Below, piece by piece: positions 1 to 6,644 of a stretch of DNA of 29,264 bases. The number at the start of each line of letters is the position of its first letter. Position 1 is the first letter of the stretch. Source of the stretch: Oscillospiraceae bacterium (GTDB taxonomy: Bacteria > Bacillota > Clostridia > Oscillospirales > Oscillospiraceae); NCBI GenBank assembly GCA_017435245.1, contig JAFSFK010000065.1:1-29264 (forward strand), given 5' to 3'. The position numbers and the translations under genes were made by a program. The notes below the pieces were generated by a model that was not told where the DNA came from, did no database searches, and saw only the letters and a list, made by a program, of their open reading frames with translations.

Positions 1-2
1 CT

Positions 3-1373
3 GTTGCTGAGCCTACCATTGAGGAGGCCTGCCAAATTATGCAGGGTATTTCCAAAAACTATGCCCAATTCCACGGTGTGACGATCTCCCCGGAGATTGC
101 CCGTCAGTGTGTCATTCTTTCCGAGCGGTATATTACGGACCGGTTCCTGCCGGATAAGGCCATCGACCTTTTGGACGAAGCCTGTTCTGATCTGAATCTG
201 CGGTGCAAGGAGATCTCCCAGCTGGCAGAACTGAAAAAAGAGCGGGACGACTACGAGCTGGAGCTGCAGATGCTCACCGAGGATACGGAGAACCAGAACT
301 ATGAGCGCTTAGCCACCATCCGCAGCAAGCTCTGCCGGATCGCCGATCAGATCGAAGAACTGGAAAAGATCCCTGCACCTGCAGTGACGATGGAGAACCT
401 TGCACGGATCATTGAGCTTTGGACCAAGATCCCCGCATCCAAGATCAAAGCGCAGGAGTATGAGCAGATCCGGGGACTGTCTGACCGGCTGAAAGAGCAC
501 ATCGTCGGTCAGGATGAGGCGGTAAATGCGGTGGCAAAGGCAATTCGCAGAAACCGTGTGGGCATCAGCCCCAAGCGCCGTCCGGTGTCCTTTATCTTTG
601 TAGGTCCTACCGGTGTGGGCAAGACAGAGCTTGTTAAGTGTCTTGCAAACGATATGTTTGATTCTGTGGATGCACTGATCCGTCTGGATATGTCTGAGTA
701 TATGGAAAAGCATACCGTTTCCAAGCTCATCGGTTCGCCTCCCGGCTATGTGGGCTATGACGAAGCCGGACAGTTGACAGAGAAGATCCGCCGCAAGCCG
801 TATAGTGTTGTTCTGTTTGATGAGATCGAGAAGGCCCATCCGGATGTGCTGAATATCCTGCTGCAGGTTTTGGATGATGGCCGAATTACGGATGCCCAGG
901 GCAGAGTGGTGAATTTTGAAAATGCCATTATCGTTATGACCTCCAATGCAGGTTCCGAAGGCCGTGTAGCCGGTCTGGGCTTTGGCCGGACGGATTATGA
1001 ACAGACTTCTGAAAAGACGATGAAGGCGCTGAAAGAATTCCTGCGGCCGGAATTTATCAATCGTGTGGATGAGATCATAACTTTCAACCACCTTACGGAA
1101 GAGAACTTTCTTGGCATTGCCGATATTATGCTCAATGAGCTTCGTACCAGTCTGGAATCCCGTGGCCTTGCCCTTACCTGGGATGATGCCCTGCGTCAGT
1201 ATCTTGTGAAGCTGGCTTATTCCGTGACCTACGGTGCCAGAAACCTGCGCCGCACCATTCAGCGTGAGCTGGAGGATCCTATTTCTGAGGCCATCATTGA
1301 TTCCTTCGAAAAGCCTATCAGCACCATTCATATTTGTGTGGACGATAATAAGATCCGTCTGAATATTGCCTAA
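3..1373 (+). CDS. clpC: ClpC-type Hsp100 AAA+ unfoldase, C-terminal part (5' truncated by window edge)
   Basis: The open frame runs in from the window edge at base 3, so the start and the first AAA+ module are missing; 456 residues remain. Hsp100 proteins unfold substrates with ATP and, in the ClpC branch, feed them to ClpP. Visible parts are the end of the first AAA+ domain (RFLPDKAIDLLDEA), a short charged coiled-coil middle segment (about 55 residues, ClpC-like and far shorter than in ClpB), and the complete second AAA+ domain. That domain has Walker A GPTGVGKT at 603-626, Walker B VVLFDE ending at 824, a GYVGYDE pore loop, sensor-1 (IVMTSNAG) and arginine-finger region FINRVDE. An LGFG sequence lies where ClpC proteins carry their ClpP-docking loop, favouring a protease partner over a ClpB disaggregase. 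ClpE is the main alternative, since the N-terminus is not visible. Confidence 0.9.
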   Translation, partial: VAEPTIEEACQIMQGISKNYAQFHGVTISPEIARQCVILSERYITDRFLPDKAIDLLDEACSDLNLRCKEISQLAELKKERDDYELELQMLTEDTENQNYERLATIRSKLCRIADQIEELEKIPAPAVTMENLARIIELWTKIPASKIKAQEYEQIRGLSDRLKEHIVGQDEAVNAVAKAIRRNRVGISPKRRPVSFIFVGPTGVGKTELVKCLANDMFDSVDALIRLDMSEYMEKHTVSKLIGSPPGYVGYDEAGQLTEKIRRKPYSVVLFDEIEKAHPDVLNILLQVLDDGRITDAQGRVVNFENAIIVMTSNAGSEGRVAGLGFGRTDYEQTSEKTMKALKEFLRPEFINRVDEIITFNHLTEENFLGIADIMLNELRTSLESRGLALTWDDALRQYLVKLAYSVTYGARNLRRTIQRELEDPISEAIIDSFEKPISTIHICVDDNKIRLNIA

Positions 1374-1377
1374 ATGA

Positions 1378-1404
1378 AAGCCCGGCTGTTTGTCAGCCGG
1401 GCTT
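1378..1404. terminator. Bidirectional terminator between clpC and the small minus-strand gene
   Basis: Eleven-base-pair perfect stem (AAGCCCGGCTG with CAGCCGGGCTT) and a TTTGT loop, four bases after the clpC stop and five bases before the stop of the convergent minus-strand gene. The T-tract is weak on both sides, but position and stem strength fit a shared terminator. Confidence 0.75.
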
Positions 1405-1409
1405 ACTTG

Positions 1410-1586
1410 TTAAATGTCAAATTCACTCGTCAGCTTGTCGGATACCTTCCACGCAGCTTCTTCTACTTTATTGGCTGCCTTTGCTGCCAATCGCCGTGTG
1501 GGATTGTTTTTTGGCATCATCATTATTGCCACCGCACCAGCGGCAGCACCTAATCCCATTGTGATTGCCCATCCTTTCATGCGCAT
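1410..1586 (-). CDS. Small membrane-anchored protein (58 aa), YtxH-like in layout
   Basis: The start at 1586 is chosen because a strong AAGGAGGG ribosome binding site lies six bases upstream (complement of 1593-1600); the longer in-frame extension has no such site and a low-complexity composition. The product opens MRMKGWAITMG, has one hydrophobic, Gly/Ala-rich helix at about residues 5-24, then a basic stretch (PTRRLAAKAANK) and an amphipathic, charged tail. This resembles short YtxH/DUF-type proteins of Firmicutes, which have one N-terminal membrane helix and an amphipathic cytoplasmic tail. No function can be read from the sequence. It is monocistronic and convergent with clpC. Confidence 0.7.
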   Translation of the reverse strand: MRMKGWAITMGLGAAAGAVAIMMMPKNNPTRRLAAKAANKVEEAAWKVSDKLTSEFDI

Positions 1587-1655
1587 TCTATTCCCTCCTT
1601 TCGAAAGTAGTATGCCCAGTGTCAAAAAAATCACATCTGGAAAGGTTTGTGAGCC

Positions 1656-1684
1656 TTGCGGATAGAAAACTTGGCTGTTATAAT
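1656..1684 (+). promoter_or_regulatory. Promoter of the OMP-decarboxylase-like gene
   Basis: TTGCGG at 1656-1661, 17-base spacer, TATAAT at 1679-1684, ending 23 bases before the ATG of the downstream gene. Confidence 0.6.
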
Positions 1685-1707
1685 AAAAGAAAAACGGAGG
1701 CGATGGT

Positions 1708-2574
1708 ATGTCTGTCGACAAGCTGCAGGAACTTATTCGCAAGACAAAGAATCCGTCTGTCATTGATTTTACGCTGTACCCTCAGCAGCTGCCGTCTTAC
1801 CTGATGGAGGCTGAGGGAACGTATCCCAAGGCCTATTTTCGGTTTTGTCAGGATCTGCTGCTGGGTTTGAAGGGGATCGTGCCTGCTGTCCGTTTTTCCT
1901 TTCCCTTCTTTGCGCTGATGGGCTTGGAGGGACTTGAACTGATGCCGAGGATTTTGACCAACGCAAAGGATTTAGGATATTATGTCCTGCTGGACGGCAT
2001 AGATGCACTTTCGCCCCAGCTTGCACAAAATGCGGCGGATGCGTTGATGAAGCTGCCCTGTGACGGGATCATCCTTTCTGCTTACATTGGAACCGACGGC
2101 ATGAAACCCTATGTAAAGCAGCTGAAGGACAGCGGGAAAAGTCTCTTTGTTGTTTTGCGTACAGCCAATAAGACGGCACCTGAGCTGCAGGATCTGATGA
2201 CCGGTTCCCGCCTGGTGTACATGGTAGGCGCCCAGAGCGCAAATCTGCTGGGTGAACCGCTGGTGGGGAAGAGCGGGTATTCTCAGATCGGCGGTCTTGC
2301 AGCTGCGTCGTCAGCAGATTGTCTGCGGCAGCTTCGCAGCAAATATAAAAGGCTATTCCTGTTGTTGGATGGGTACGATTATCCCAATTCCAATGCCAAA
2401 AACTGCAGCTATGCCTTTGACCAATTGGGGCACGGTGCGGCAGCTTGTGCCGGCAGCTCTGTTACAACGGCATGGAGGGATGAACAGGCTCCTGAGAATG
2501 AGTTTGTTGCTTGCGCAGTGCGATCTGCTGAGAGAATGAAGAAGAATATCACTCGATATATTACTGTATTATAA
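1708..2574 (+). CDS. OMP decarboxylase (PyrF type 2)-like protein lacking the catalytic residues; probable pseudoenzyme
   Basis: Start at 1708 follows GGAGG at 1696-1700. The 288-aa length and motif order match type 2 orotidine-5'-phosphate decarboxylases: an N-terminal DKLQELIRKTKNPSV, AVRFSFPFFALMGLEGLE where PyrF has its AVKFQ...FFE..G..GLE segment, VLLDGIDAL at the catalytic strand, CDGIILSAYIGTDGMKPYV, GKSLFVVLRTANKTAPELQDL (family KTSNPSS..FQDL), GYSQIGGLAAA (family GAVVGAT), and LLLDGYD. The hallmark residues are not conserved. In D-x-K-x-x-D only D96 remains, with Ile98 for Lys and Leu101 for Asp. The first Lys of the charge network is Arg62, the early GLDP Asp is Thr22, and the phosphate-binding PGYGAQG and SR-G motifs are gone. 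Decarboxylation therefore looks impossible. The frame is intact with its own promoter and terminator, so it is probably a maintained protein. Residue correspondence is from memory of the family, not a computed alignment. Confidence 0.7.
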   Translation: MSVDKLQELIRKTKNPSVIDFTLYPQQLPSYLMEAEGTYPKAYFRFCQDLLLGLKGIVPAVRFSFPFFALMGLEGLELMPRILTNAKDLGYYVLLDGIDALSPQLAQNAADALMKLPCDGIILSAYIGTDGMKPYVKQLKDSGKSLFVVLRTANKTAPELQDLMTGSRLVYMVGAQSANLLGEPLVGKSGYSQIGGLAAASSADCLRQLRSKYKRLFLLLDGYDYPNSNAKNCSYAFDQLGHGAAACAGSSVTTAWRDEQAPENEFVACAVRSAERMKKNITRYITVL

Positions 2575-2581
2575 AATGATG

Positions 2582-2608
2582 TTCCGCCGTGGTTAACCCA
2601 CGGCGGAA
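2582..2608. terminator. Bidirectional terminator
   Basis: Perfect 11-bp stem TTCCGCCGTGG / CCACGGCGGAA with a TTAAC loop, seven bases after the plus-strand stop and four bases before the stop of the convergent lipoprotein gene. Confidence 0.75.
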
Positions 2609-2612
2609 TTGC

Positions 2613-2915
2613 TTAGTTGCCCTGACCTGCCTGTCCGGAGGTGTTTCCGGAGGAATCCTGCCCACCGGAACCGTTGCCGCCGGTTTCGGGATCGGATCCG
2701 CCTGTGGGGTCCATCAGATCCGGCATGGTGCTGTCTACCTCGGGGTCGGGGATATTGGTGCCCATTGTGGGATCAATTGTAGGCATCGTTGACTGCTGCG
2801 TTGGCGCTTGGGTAGCGGGTGGGACCGCTTCAGTTGGGGTGTCGTTTCGTCTGCCGCACGCAGTGAGTGCAAAAGCCAAAACCAGCACAAGAGCGAAAAT
2901 CGTAAATTTCCTCAT
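2613..2915 (-). CDS. Small Thr/Pro/Gly-rich lipoprotein (100 aa), unknown function
   Basis: Start at 2915 follows GGAGGA (complement of 2925-2930). The product opens MRKFTIFALVLVLAF and has lipobox LTAC with the lipidated Cys at residue 20. The mature 80 residues are low-complexity: Pro/Thr-rich with TMPT, DPTMG and STMPD units, then Gly/Ser/Gln-rich (SGGQDSSGNTSG). There is no recognisable folded domain. Such sequences usually act as surface spacers or stalks, and this one may be a linker remnant of a longer lipoprotein. The ORF is clean, with a signal peptide and terminator, so expression is likely. Function is unknown. Confidence 0.75.
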   Translation of the reverse strand: MRKFTIFALVLVLAFALTACGRRNDTPTEAVPPATQAPTQQSTMPTIDPTMGTNIPDPEVDSTMPDLMDPTGGSDPETGGNGSGGQDSSGNTSGQAGQGN

Positions 2916-3021
2916 AGTTATGAATCCTCCTGCAATTTTGTTGCATATCTATTGTTTCCAATCGTTCCGTATTTAATCCGTAAATTTCTTGTGTACGCAG
3001 ATGGAAATAAAAAAATGACCA

Positions 3022-3050
3022 TTGATATTTTTTGCCGGTTGCTGTATAAT
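3022..3050 (+). promoter_or_regulatory. Promoter of the ferredoxin gene
   Basis: TTGATA at 3022-3027, 17-base spacer, TATAAT at 3045-3050, 32 bases before the ATG. Confidence 0.75.
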
Positions 3051-3081
3051 ATATAATCATTACATAAAAAGGGGAAACGTT

Positions 3082-3468
3082 ATGAAGAAACTTGCTGTTA
3101 TCAAGGGCGGAGAATGTATGGCCTGCCTGGAATGCGTCCGTGCTTGTTCCAATGCGTTTTATAAGGAATTTGATGAGGACCTTTCCTGCATCCGGATTGT
3201 GGCAAAGGGCAATGCTGCAAAACCTATGACCTGCATCCAGTGCGGTAAGTGCGCAAAGGTCTGTGAGGCCGGTGCGATCACGCAGAATCCCAAGACCGGT
3301 GTTTATATGATCAATAAGAAACTGTGCACCTCCTGCGGTAAGTGCGTAGAGATCTGCCCGATGAAGGTTATGGTCGCACCTGCCGAGGGCCCCACCACCA
3401 AGTGCATCGCCTGTGGCATCTGCGTAAAGGCTTGTCCTATGGAAATCCTTGAGATCGTGGAGAAGTAA
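3082..3468 (+). CDS. Ferredoxin-type iron-sulfur protein with four 4Fe-4S motifs (128 aa)
   Basis: The start at 3082 (MKKLAVIKGGEC) follows AAAAGGGG, and the promoter lies inside the longer frame, which rules out the upstream start. Four complete CxxCxxCxxxC motifs are visible: Cys12/15/18/22, Cys51/54/57/61, Cys82/85/88/92 and Cys108/111/114/118. The last two are followed by Pro as in classical ferredoxins. This is the layout of HycB/CooF/NrfC-type electron-transfer subunits with up to four 4Fe-4S clusters, not of a two-cluster clostridial ferredoxin. There is no signal peptide, so it is cytoplasmic. It stands alone between its own promoter and terminator with no oxidoreductase subunit beside it, so its partner cannot be deduced here. 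Confidence 0.9.
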   Translation: MKKLAVIKGGECMACLECVRACSNAFYKEFDEDLSCIRIVAKGNAAKPMTCIQCGKCAKVCEAGAITQNPKTGVYMINKKLCTSCGKCVEICPMKVMVAPAEGPTTKCIACGICVKACPMEILEIVEK

Positions 3469-3482
3469 GTTAAATAGATGCA

Positions 3483-3509
3483 AAAAAGGCGGTTTTATAC
3501 CGCCTTTTT
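3483..3509 (+). terminator. Terminator of the ferredoxin gene
   Basis: Stem AAAAAGGCGGT / ACCGCCTTTTT around a TTTAT-type loop, ending in a T-tract, 14 bases after the stop codon. Confidence 0.9.
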
Positions 3510-3550
3510 CCGTTATTTTACCAAAGTTTTGCCCATAATTAAAATGTTAC

Positions 3551-3578
3551 TTGTTTTTTCTCCAAAAAGTGGTATGAT
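3551..3578 (+). promoter_or_regulatory. Extended -10 promoter of the LCP gene
   Basis: TTGTTT at 3551-3556, 16-base spacer, and TGG-TATGAT with the -10 at 3573-3578. A second TATAAT at 3587-3592 is an alternative -10 without a good -35. Confidence 0.5.
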
Positions 3579-3614
3579 ATGCCTGTTATAATAATGCTGA
3601 ATTAGGTGATTTTG

Positions 3615-4661
3615 ATGAAAAACCAAAAGAAAGAAAATAAAAAGGGTTCGGCAAAGCGTGGATTTTTGATCGCTGCGGTCGTTGTTCTCGCATTGATTCT
3701 GGTGCTGCTGATCGTTGCCACAGTTTTTATCAGCGGAACATTAAGCCGGATCACCCGTGTTGACGATTTGGATGAAACTATGTCCCAGGAGGAGCTGGAA
3801 TCCATCCTCAACGAGACAGAGGCTGAGGACGAAAACTTTACCGGTATCGTACTGAATCCTGAGGATGTTACAATGCCTGATGTACCTGTTGAGCGTGTGG
3901 ATGGAGATGAGAATCTTGTCCATGTTCTGTTGGTGGGTCAGGATACCTACAGCAAGACCAGCCGTTCCCGTTCTGATTCGATGATCCTGTGCACCTTGAA
4001 CCGTTCTGCCAAGACATTGACGCTGACATCCTTTATGCGTGACCTGTATGTCCGGATTCCCGGGTACTACAGCCACCGAATGAATACCGCTTACGTTCTG
4101 GACGGGTTCGATGCACTGTATGATACCATCGAATTCAACTTTGGTCTCGTGATCGAGCACGGCGTGGCTGTGAACTTTGGTTCCTTTAAGGAAGTCATTG
4201 ATGCTGTCGGCGGTGTGGAAGTTGAGCTTACCGGCTCTGAGGCACGGCACCTGAACAATCAGGATTACAGCTGGGGCCTGATCGAAGGTGTAAACCATCT
4301 GGATGGTGAGCAGGCTTTGGCCTATTCCCGTATCCGTAAGCTGGACAGCGATTTCAACCGCACCAGCCGCCAGAGAACTGTGATTATGGCTTTGATCGAG
4401 AGTGCTAAGAAGCAGCCTTTGACGGACCTGTATAAGCTGGTGGATGCACTGATCCCTATGGTCGTTACGGATATGAGTAACGGTGAGATCGTCAGCCTGG
4501 CAATGGAGATTGCACCGGTCCTGTCGGAGTTGACTGTGGTGACTCAGCGGATCCCCGCTGACGGTGAGTACCGGAGTGTGATGATCGATGGTATGGCAGT
4601 GCTTTTGCCGGATTTGGAGGGCAACCGCCAGGTCCTTGTGGAAGCCTTTGGTAAGCCCTGA
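3615..4661 (+). CDS. LytR-CpsA-Psr (LCP) family cell-wall glycopolymer ligase
   Basis: The start is placed at the ATG at 3615, with AGGTG at 3604-3608 as ribosome binding site; the upstream GTG at 3606 overlaps that site. The 348-aa product has a basic cytoplasmic tail, one membrane helix at about residues 16-40, an acidic linker, and an extracellular LCP domain from about residue 100. LCP enzymes transfer undecaprenyl-linked polymers such as teichoic acid or capsule onto peptidoglycan. Family landmarks present are GQD110, RSD (119-121), FMRDLYV, RMNTAY, VNFGSFKEVIDAVGGVEVEL, LDGEQALAYSRIRK, and DFNRTSRQR with the conserved arginines. Length is typical of single-domain LCP proteins. It stands just upstream of murB, also a wall gene, but a terminator and promoter separate them. 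Confidence 0.92.
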   Translation: MKNQKKENKKGSAKRGFLIAAVVVLALILVLLIVATVFISGTLSRITRVDDLDETMSQEELESILNETEAEDENFTGIVLNPEDVTMPDVPVERVDGDENLVHVLLVGQDTYSKTSRSRSDSMILCTLNRSAKTLTLTSFMRDLYVRIPGYYSHRMNTAYVLDGFDALYDTIEFNFGLVIEHGVAVNFGSFKEVIDAVGGVEVELTGSEARHLNNQDYSWGLIEGVNHLDGEQALAYSRIRKLDSDFNRTSRQRTVIMALIESAKKQPLTDLYKLVDALIPMVVTDMSNGEIVSLAMEIAPVLSELTVVTQRIPADGEYRSVMIDGMAVLLPDLEGNRQVLVEAFGKP

Positions 4662-4676
4662 TATTGTGCTGTTTTT

Positions 4677-4708
4677 AAACCGGCCCACCTTGGTGGGTCG
4701 GTTTTTTT
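4677..4708 (+). terminator. Terminator of the LCP gene
   Basis: Stem 4677-4689 with 4692-4704 (AAACCGGCCCACC / GGTGGGTCGGTTT, one G-T wobble) followed by T-rich sequence. Confidence 0.9.
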
Positions 4709-4740
4709 GTTTTGTAACAAAAATTTCCCTTTTGTAATAA

Positions 4741-4769
4741 TTGCATATTATCTTTCGATGTGGTATACT
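4741..4769 (+). promoter_or_regulatory. murB promoter, extended -10
   Basis: TTGCAT at 4741-4746, 17-base spacer, TGG-TATACT with the -10 at 4764-4769, 28 bases before the murB ATG. It probably also drives whiA and dnaE. Confidence 0.75.
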
Positions 4770-4797
4770 GTTACCAATCATACACCCGGAGGCGTTT

Positions 4798-5709
4798 ATG
4801 TTGAATATAACCCATTTTCAGGAAAAAATCAGCACTTTACTCCCGAAAATCGAGCTGAGAATGAATGAGCCTATGTCCAGGCACACCTCCTTCCGCATTG
4901 GAGGTCCTGTAGAAGTTATGGCTTTCCCGAAGAGCCGGGATGAACTTGCGGAGATTTTAAAAGTATCCGCTTTATTGGACACAAAAGCTGTTATCTTAGG
5001 TGCAGGAACCAATATTTTGGCGCCAGACGAGGGAATGCACGGACTGGTCATTTGCCTTAAGGATTGTTTGGATGGGATGCAGCGGCTTGATCAGAACCGA
5101 ATCTATGTTGCGGCAGGTGTGACCATGACCCGTGCTGCTGTTTTTGCTGCCGGACTGGGACTGTCCGGTCTTGAGTTTGCCCACGGTATTCCGGGCACGG
5201 TAGGCGGCGGTGTGTACATGAATGCCGGTGCCTACGGTGGTGAGATCTGCCAGGTTTGCGAAAGCGTGGATGTGATGTCGATGGATGGTACAGTCTGCAC
5301 CTTGACCGGTGACCAAATGGGCTTTTCCTACCGCCATAGTATTTTAGAAGATACCCCGGGGATCGTTCTCGGTGCGGTATTCTCCTTGGCGGAAAAAACG
5401 GAAGCTGAGATCCGTGCGGTGATGCAGGATCTGATGAATCGCCGCAAGACATCCCAGCCGTTGGATCTGCCCTCTGCAGGCTCTGCGTTTAAACGTCCGG
5501 TGGGCGGTTATGCTGCGGCTTTGATTGATCAGTCCGGTTTAAAGGGATTCCGTGTGGGAGGCGCAGCTGTGTCCGAAAAGCACGCCGGATTTGTTGTAAA
5601 TATGGGCGGCGCATCTGCAGCCGATGTGAAAACTCTGCTGAAGCAGGTTTCTGACAAAGTTTTTGAAAATTCCGGGATCCGTTTGGAGCCGGAGGTTCGT
5701 ATTTGGTAA
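4798..5709 (+). CDS. murB: UDP-N-acetylenolpyruvoylglucosamine reductase MurB
   Basis: MurB reduces UDP-GlcNAc-enolpyruvate to UDP-MurNAc with NADPH via bound FAD, the second committed step of peptidoglycan precursor synthesis in the cytoplasm. The start at 4798 is supported by GGAGG at 4788-4792; the longer frame would run through the promoter. The 303-aa product shows the FAD/substrate motifs NTSFRIGGP-like (HTSFRIGGP, 29-37), LGAGTN (67-72), GLEFAHGIPGTVGGGVYMNAGAYG (124-147), FSYRHS with Arg179, the proton donor Ser229 in SAGSAFKRP, and Glu299 in the terminal EPEVRIW. The compact loop region fits the type IIb MurB of Firmicutes. It is followed 20 bases later by whiA. Confidence 0.96.
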   Translation: MLNITHFQEKISTLLPKIELRMNEPMSRHTSFRIGGPVEVMAFPKSRDELAEILKVSALLDTKAVILGAGTNILAPDEGMHGLVICLKDCLDGMQRLDQNRIYVAAGVTMTRAAVFAAGLGLSGLEFAHGIPGTVGGGVYMNAGAYGGEICQVCESVDVMSMDGTVCTLTGDQMGFSYRHSILEDTPGIVLGAVFSLAEKTEAEIRAVMQDLMNRRKTSQPLDLPSAGSAFKRPVGGYAAALIDQSGLKGFRVGGAAVSEKHAGFVVNMGGASAADVKTLLKQVSDKVFENSGIRLEPEVRIW

Positions 5710-5729
5710 TGATGGGAAAGGGAGGAAAT

Positions 5730-6644
5730 ATGGCAGTTTCTTTTTCCGGCAGTGCAAAGGCAGAGATCTGCCGTGTGGTACCCCAGAAGAATTGCTGCGC
5801 CGTGGCGCAGTGTTTTGGCATACTGCTGTTTTGCAATAGCTTCGGTGCTAAGGGTATCCGTATCATAACGGAAAGCCGGGATTTTGCCAATTTTCTTCCC
5901 AGAGTATTTCGGAAAGCCTTTGGATTCGATTTCGATATGCAGCCGGAGCCGGATGCCACCGGTAAGCTGAATTTTCAGATCACCGATGGTGAAAAGATAC
6001 TCCAGATTATGAAGGCATACGGTTTTGATCCGGAGGGTACGGTAAGCCTGCATATTAACTTGCCTGTTTTGGAGGAGGACTGCTGTAAAGCAGCTTTTCT
6101 GCGAGGTGCGTTTTTGGCTGGCGGCTCGGTGACGGACCCTGCCAAGGGCTACCATATGGAGCTTGCGACGACCCATCACAGTGTTGCCCGTGAGGGCTAT
6201 ACCTTGATCAATGAGGTACTGGGATTTGATCCCAAATGTGCTGGGCGAGGCGGCGGTCAGGTGCTTTATTTAAAGCAGAGTGACCGTATCTCCGATTTTT
6301 TGATCTATCTTGGCGCTCCGGTATCCGCAATGGGGATCATCGAGGCCAGACTGGAAAAGGAACTTAAGAATAAAGTGGTTCGCCGCTGCAACTGTGATGA
6401 TGCCAATACCTCCAAGGTGGTTGAGGCGGCACAGGAGCAACTGTCAGCCATTCGCTTTTTGCGGGAGACTGGACGGTTGGAATCCTTGCCTGCAAAACTG
6501 CAGCAGGCTGCTAAGGGCAGGGAAGAGAACCCGGAAGCATCCCTGACGGAACTGTCTGCGCTGATGGAGCCGCCGATCACGAAACCGGCAATGAGTCATC
6601 GGTTAAAGAAATTGGTTGAGATCGCCCAGGAGGCAAAAAAATGA
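5730..6644 (+). CDS. whiA: WhiA, DNA-binding regulator of division and chromosome segregation
   Basis: The start at 5730 is set by GGGAGGAAAT just upstream; earlier in-frame starts overlap the murB stop. The 304-aa product has the WhiA architecture: N-terminal AVSFSGSAKAEICR, a degenerate LAGLIDADG homing-endonuclease-like core (FLRGAFLAGGSVTDP, residues 123-137; RGGGQVLYLKQSDRISDFL), and a C-terminal helix-turn-helix with RRCNCDDANTSKVV and ending TKPAMSHRLKKLVEIAQ. In Firmicutes WhiA affects cell division and chromosome segregation; in actinomycetes it controls sporulation. The common neighbours rapZ and yvcK are absent between murB and whiA. The stop overlaps the dnaE start (ATGA), which suggests coupled translation. 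Confidence 0.95.
   Translation: MAVSFSGSAKAEICRVVPQKNCCAVAQCFGILLFCNSFGAKGIRIITESRDFANFLPRVFRKAFGFDFDMQPEPDATGKLNFQITDGEKILQIMKAYGFDPEGTVSLHINLPVLEEDCCKAAFLRGAFLAGGSVTDPAKGYHMELATTHHSVAREGYTLINEVLGFDPKCAGRGGGQVLYLKQSDRISDFLIYLGAPVSAMGIIEARLEKELKNKVVRRCNCDDANTSKVVEAAQEQLSAIRFLRETGRLESLPAKLQQAAKGREENPEASLTELSALMEPPITKPAMSHRLKKLVEIAQEAKK

Noticed and set aside
309..1331. 340-codon open frame opposite clpC on the minus strand
   Set aside because: It lies antisense to a clear AAA+ domain; its His/Arg-rich composition is typical of a shadow frame, and no ribosome binding site or family match is seen.
5529..6179. 216-codon minus-strand frame opposite murB and whiA
   Set aside because: It crosses the junction of two recognised plus-strand genes and has no start signals.
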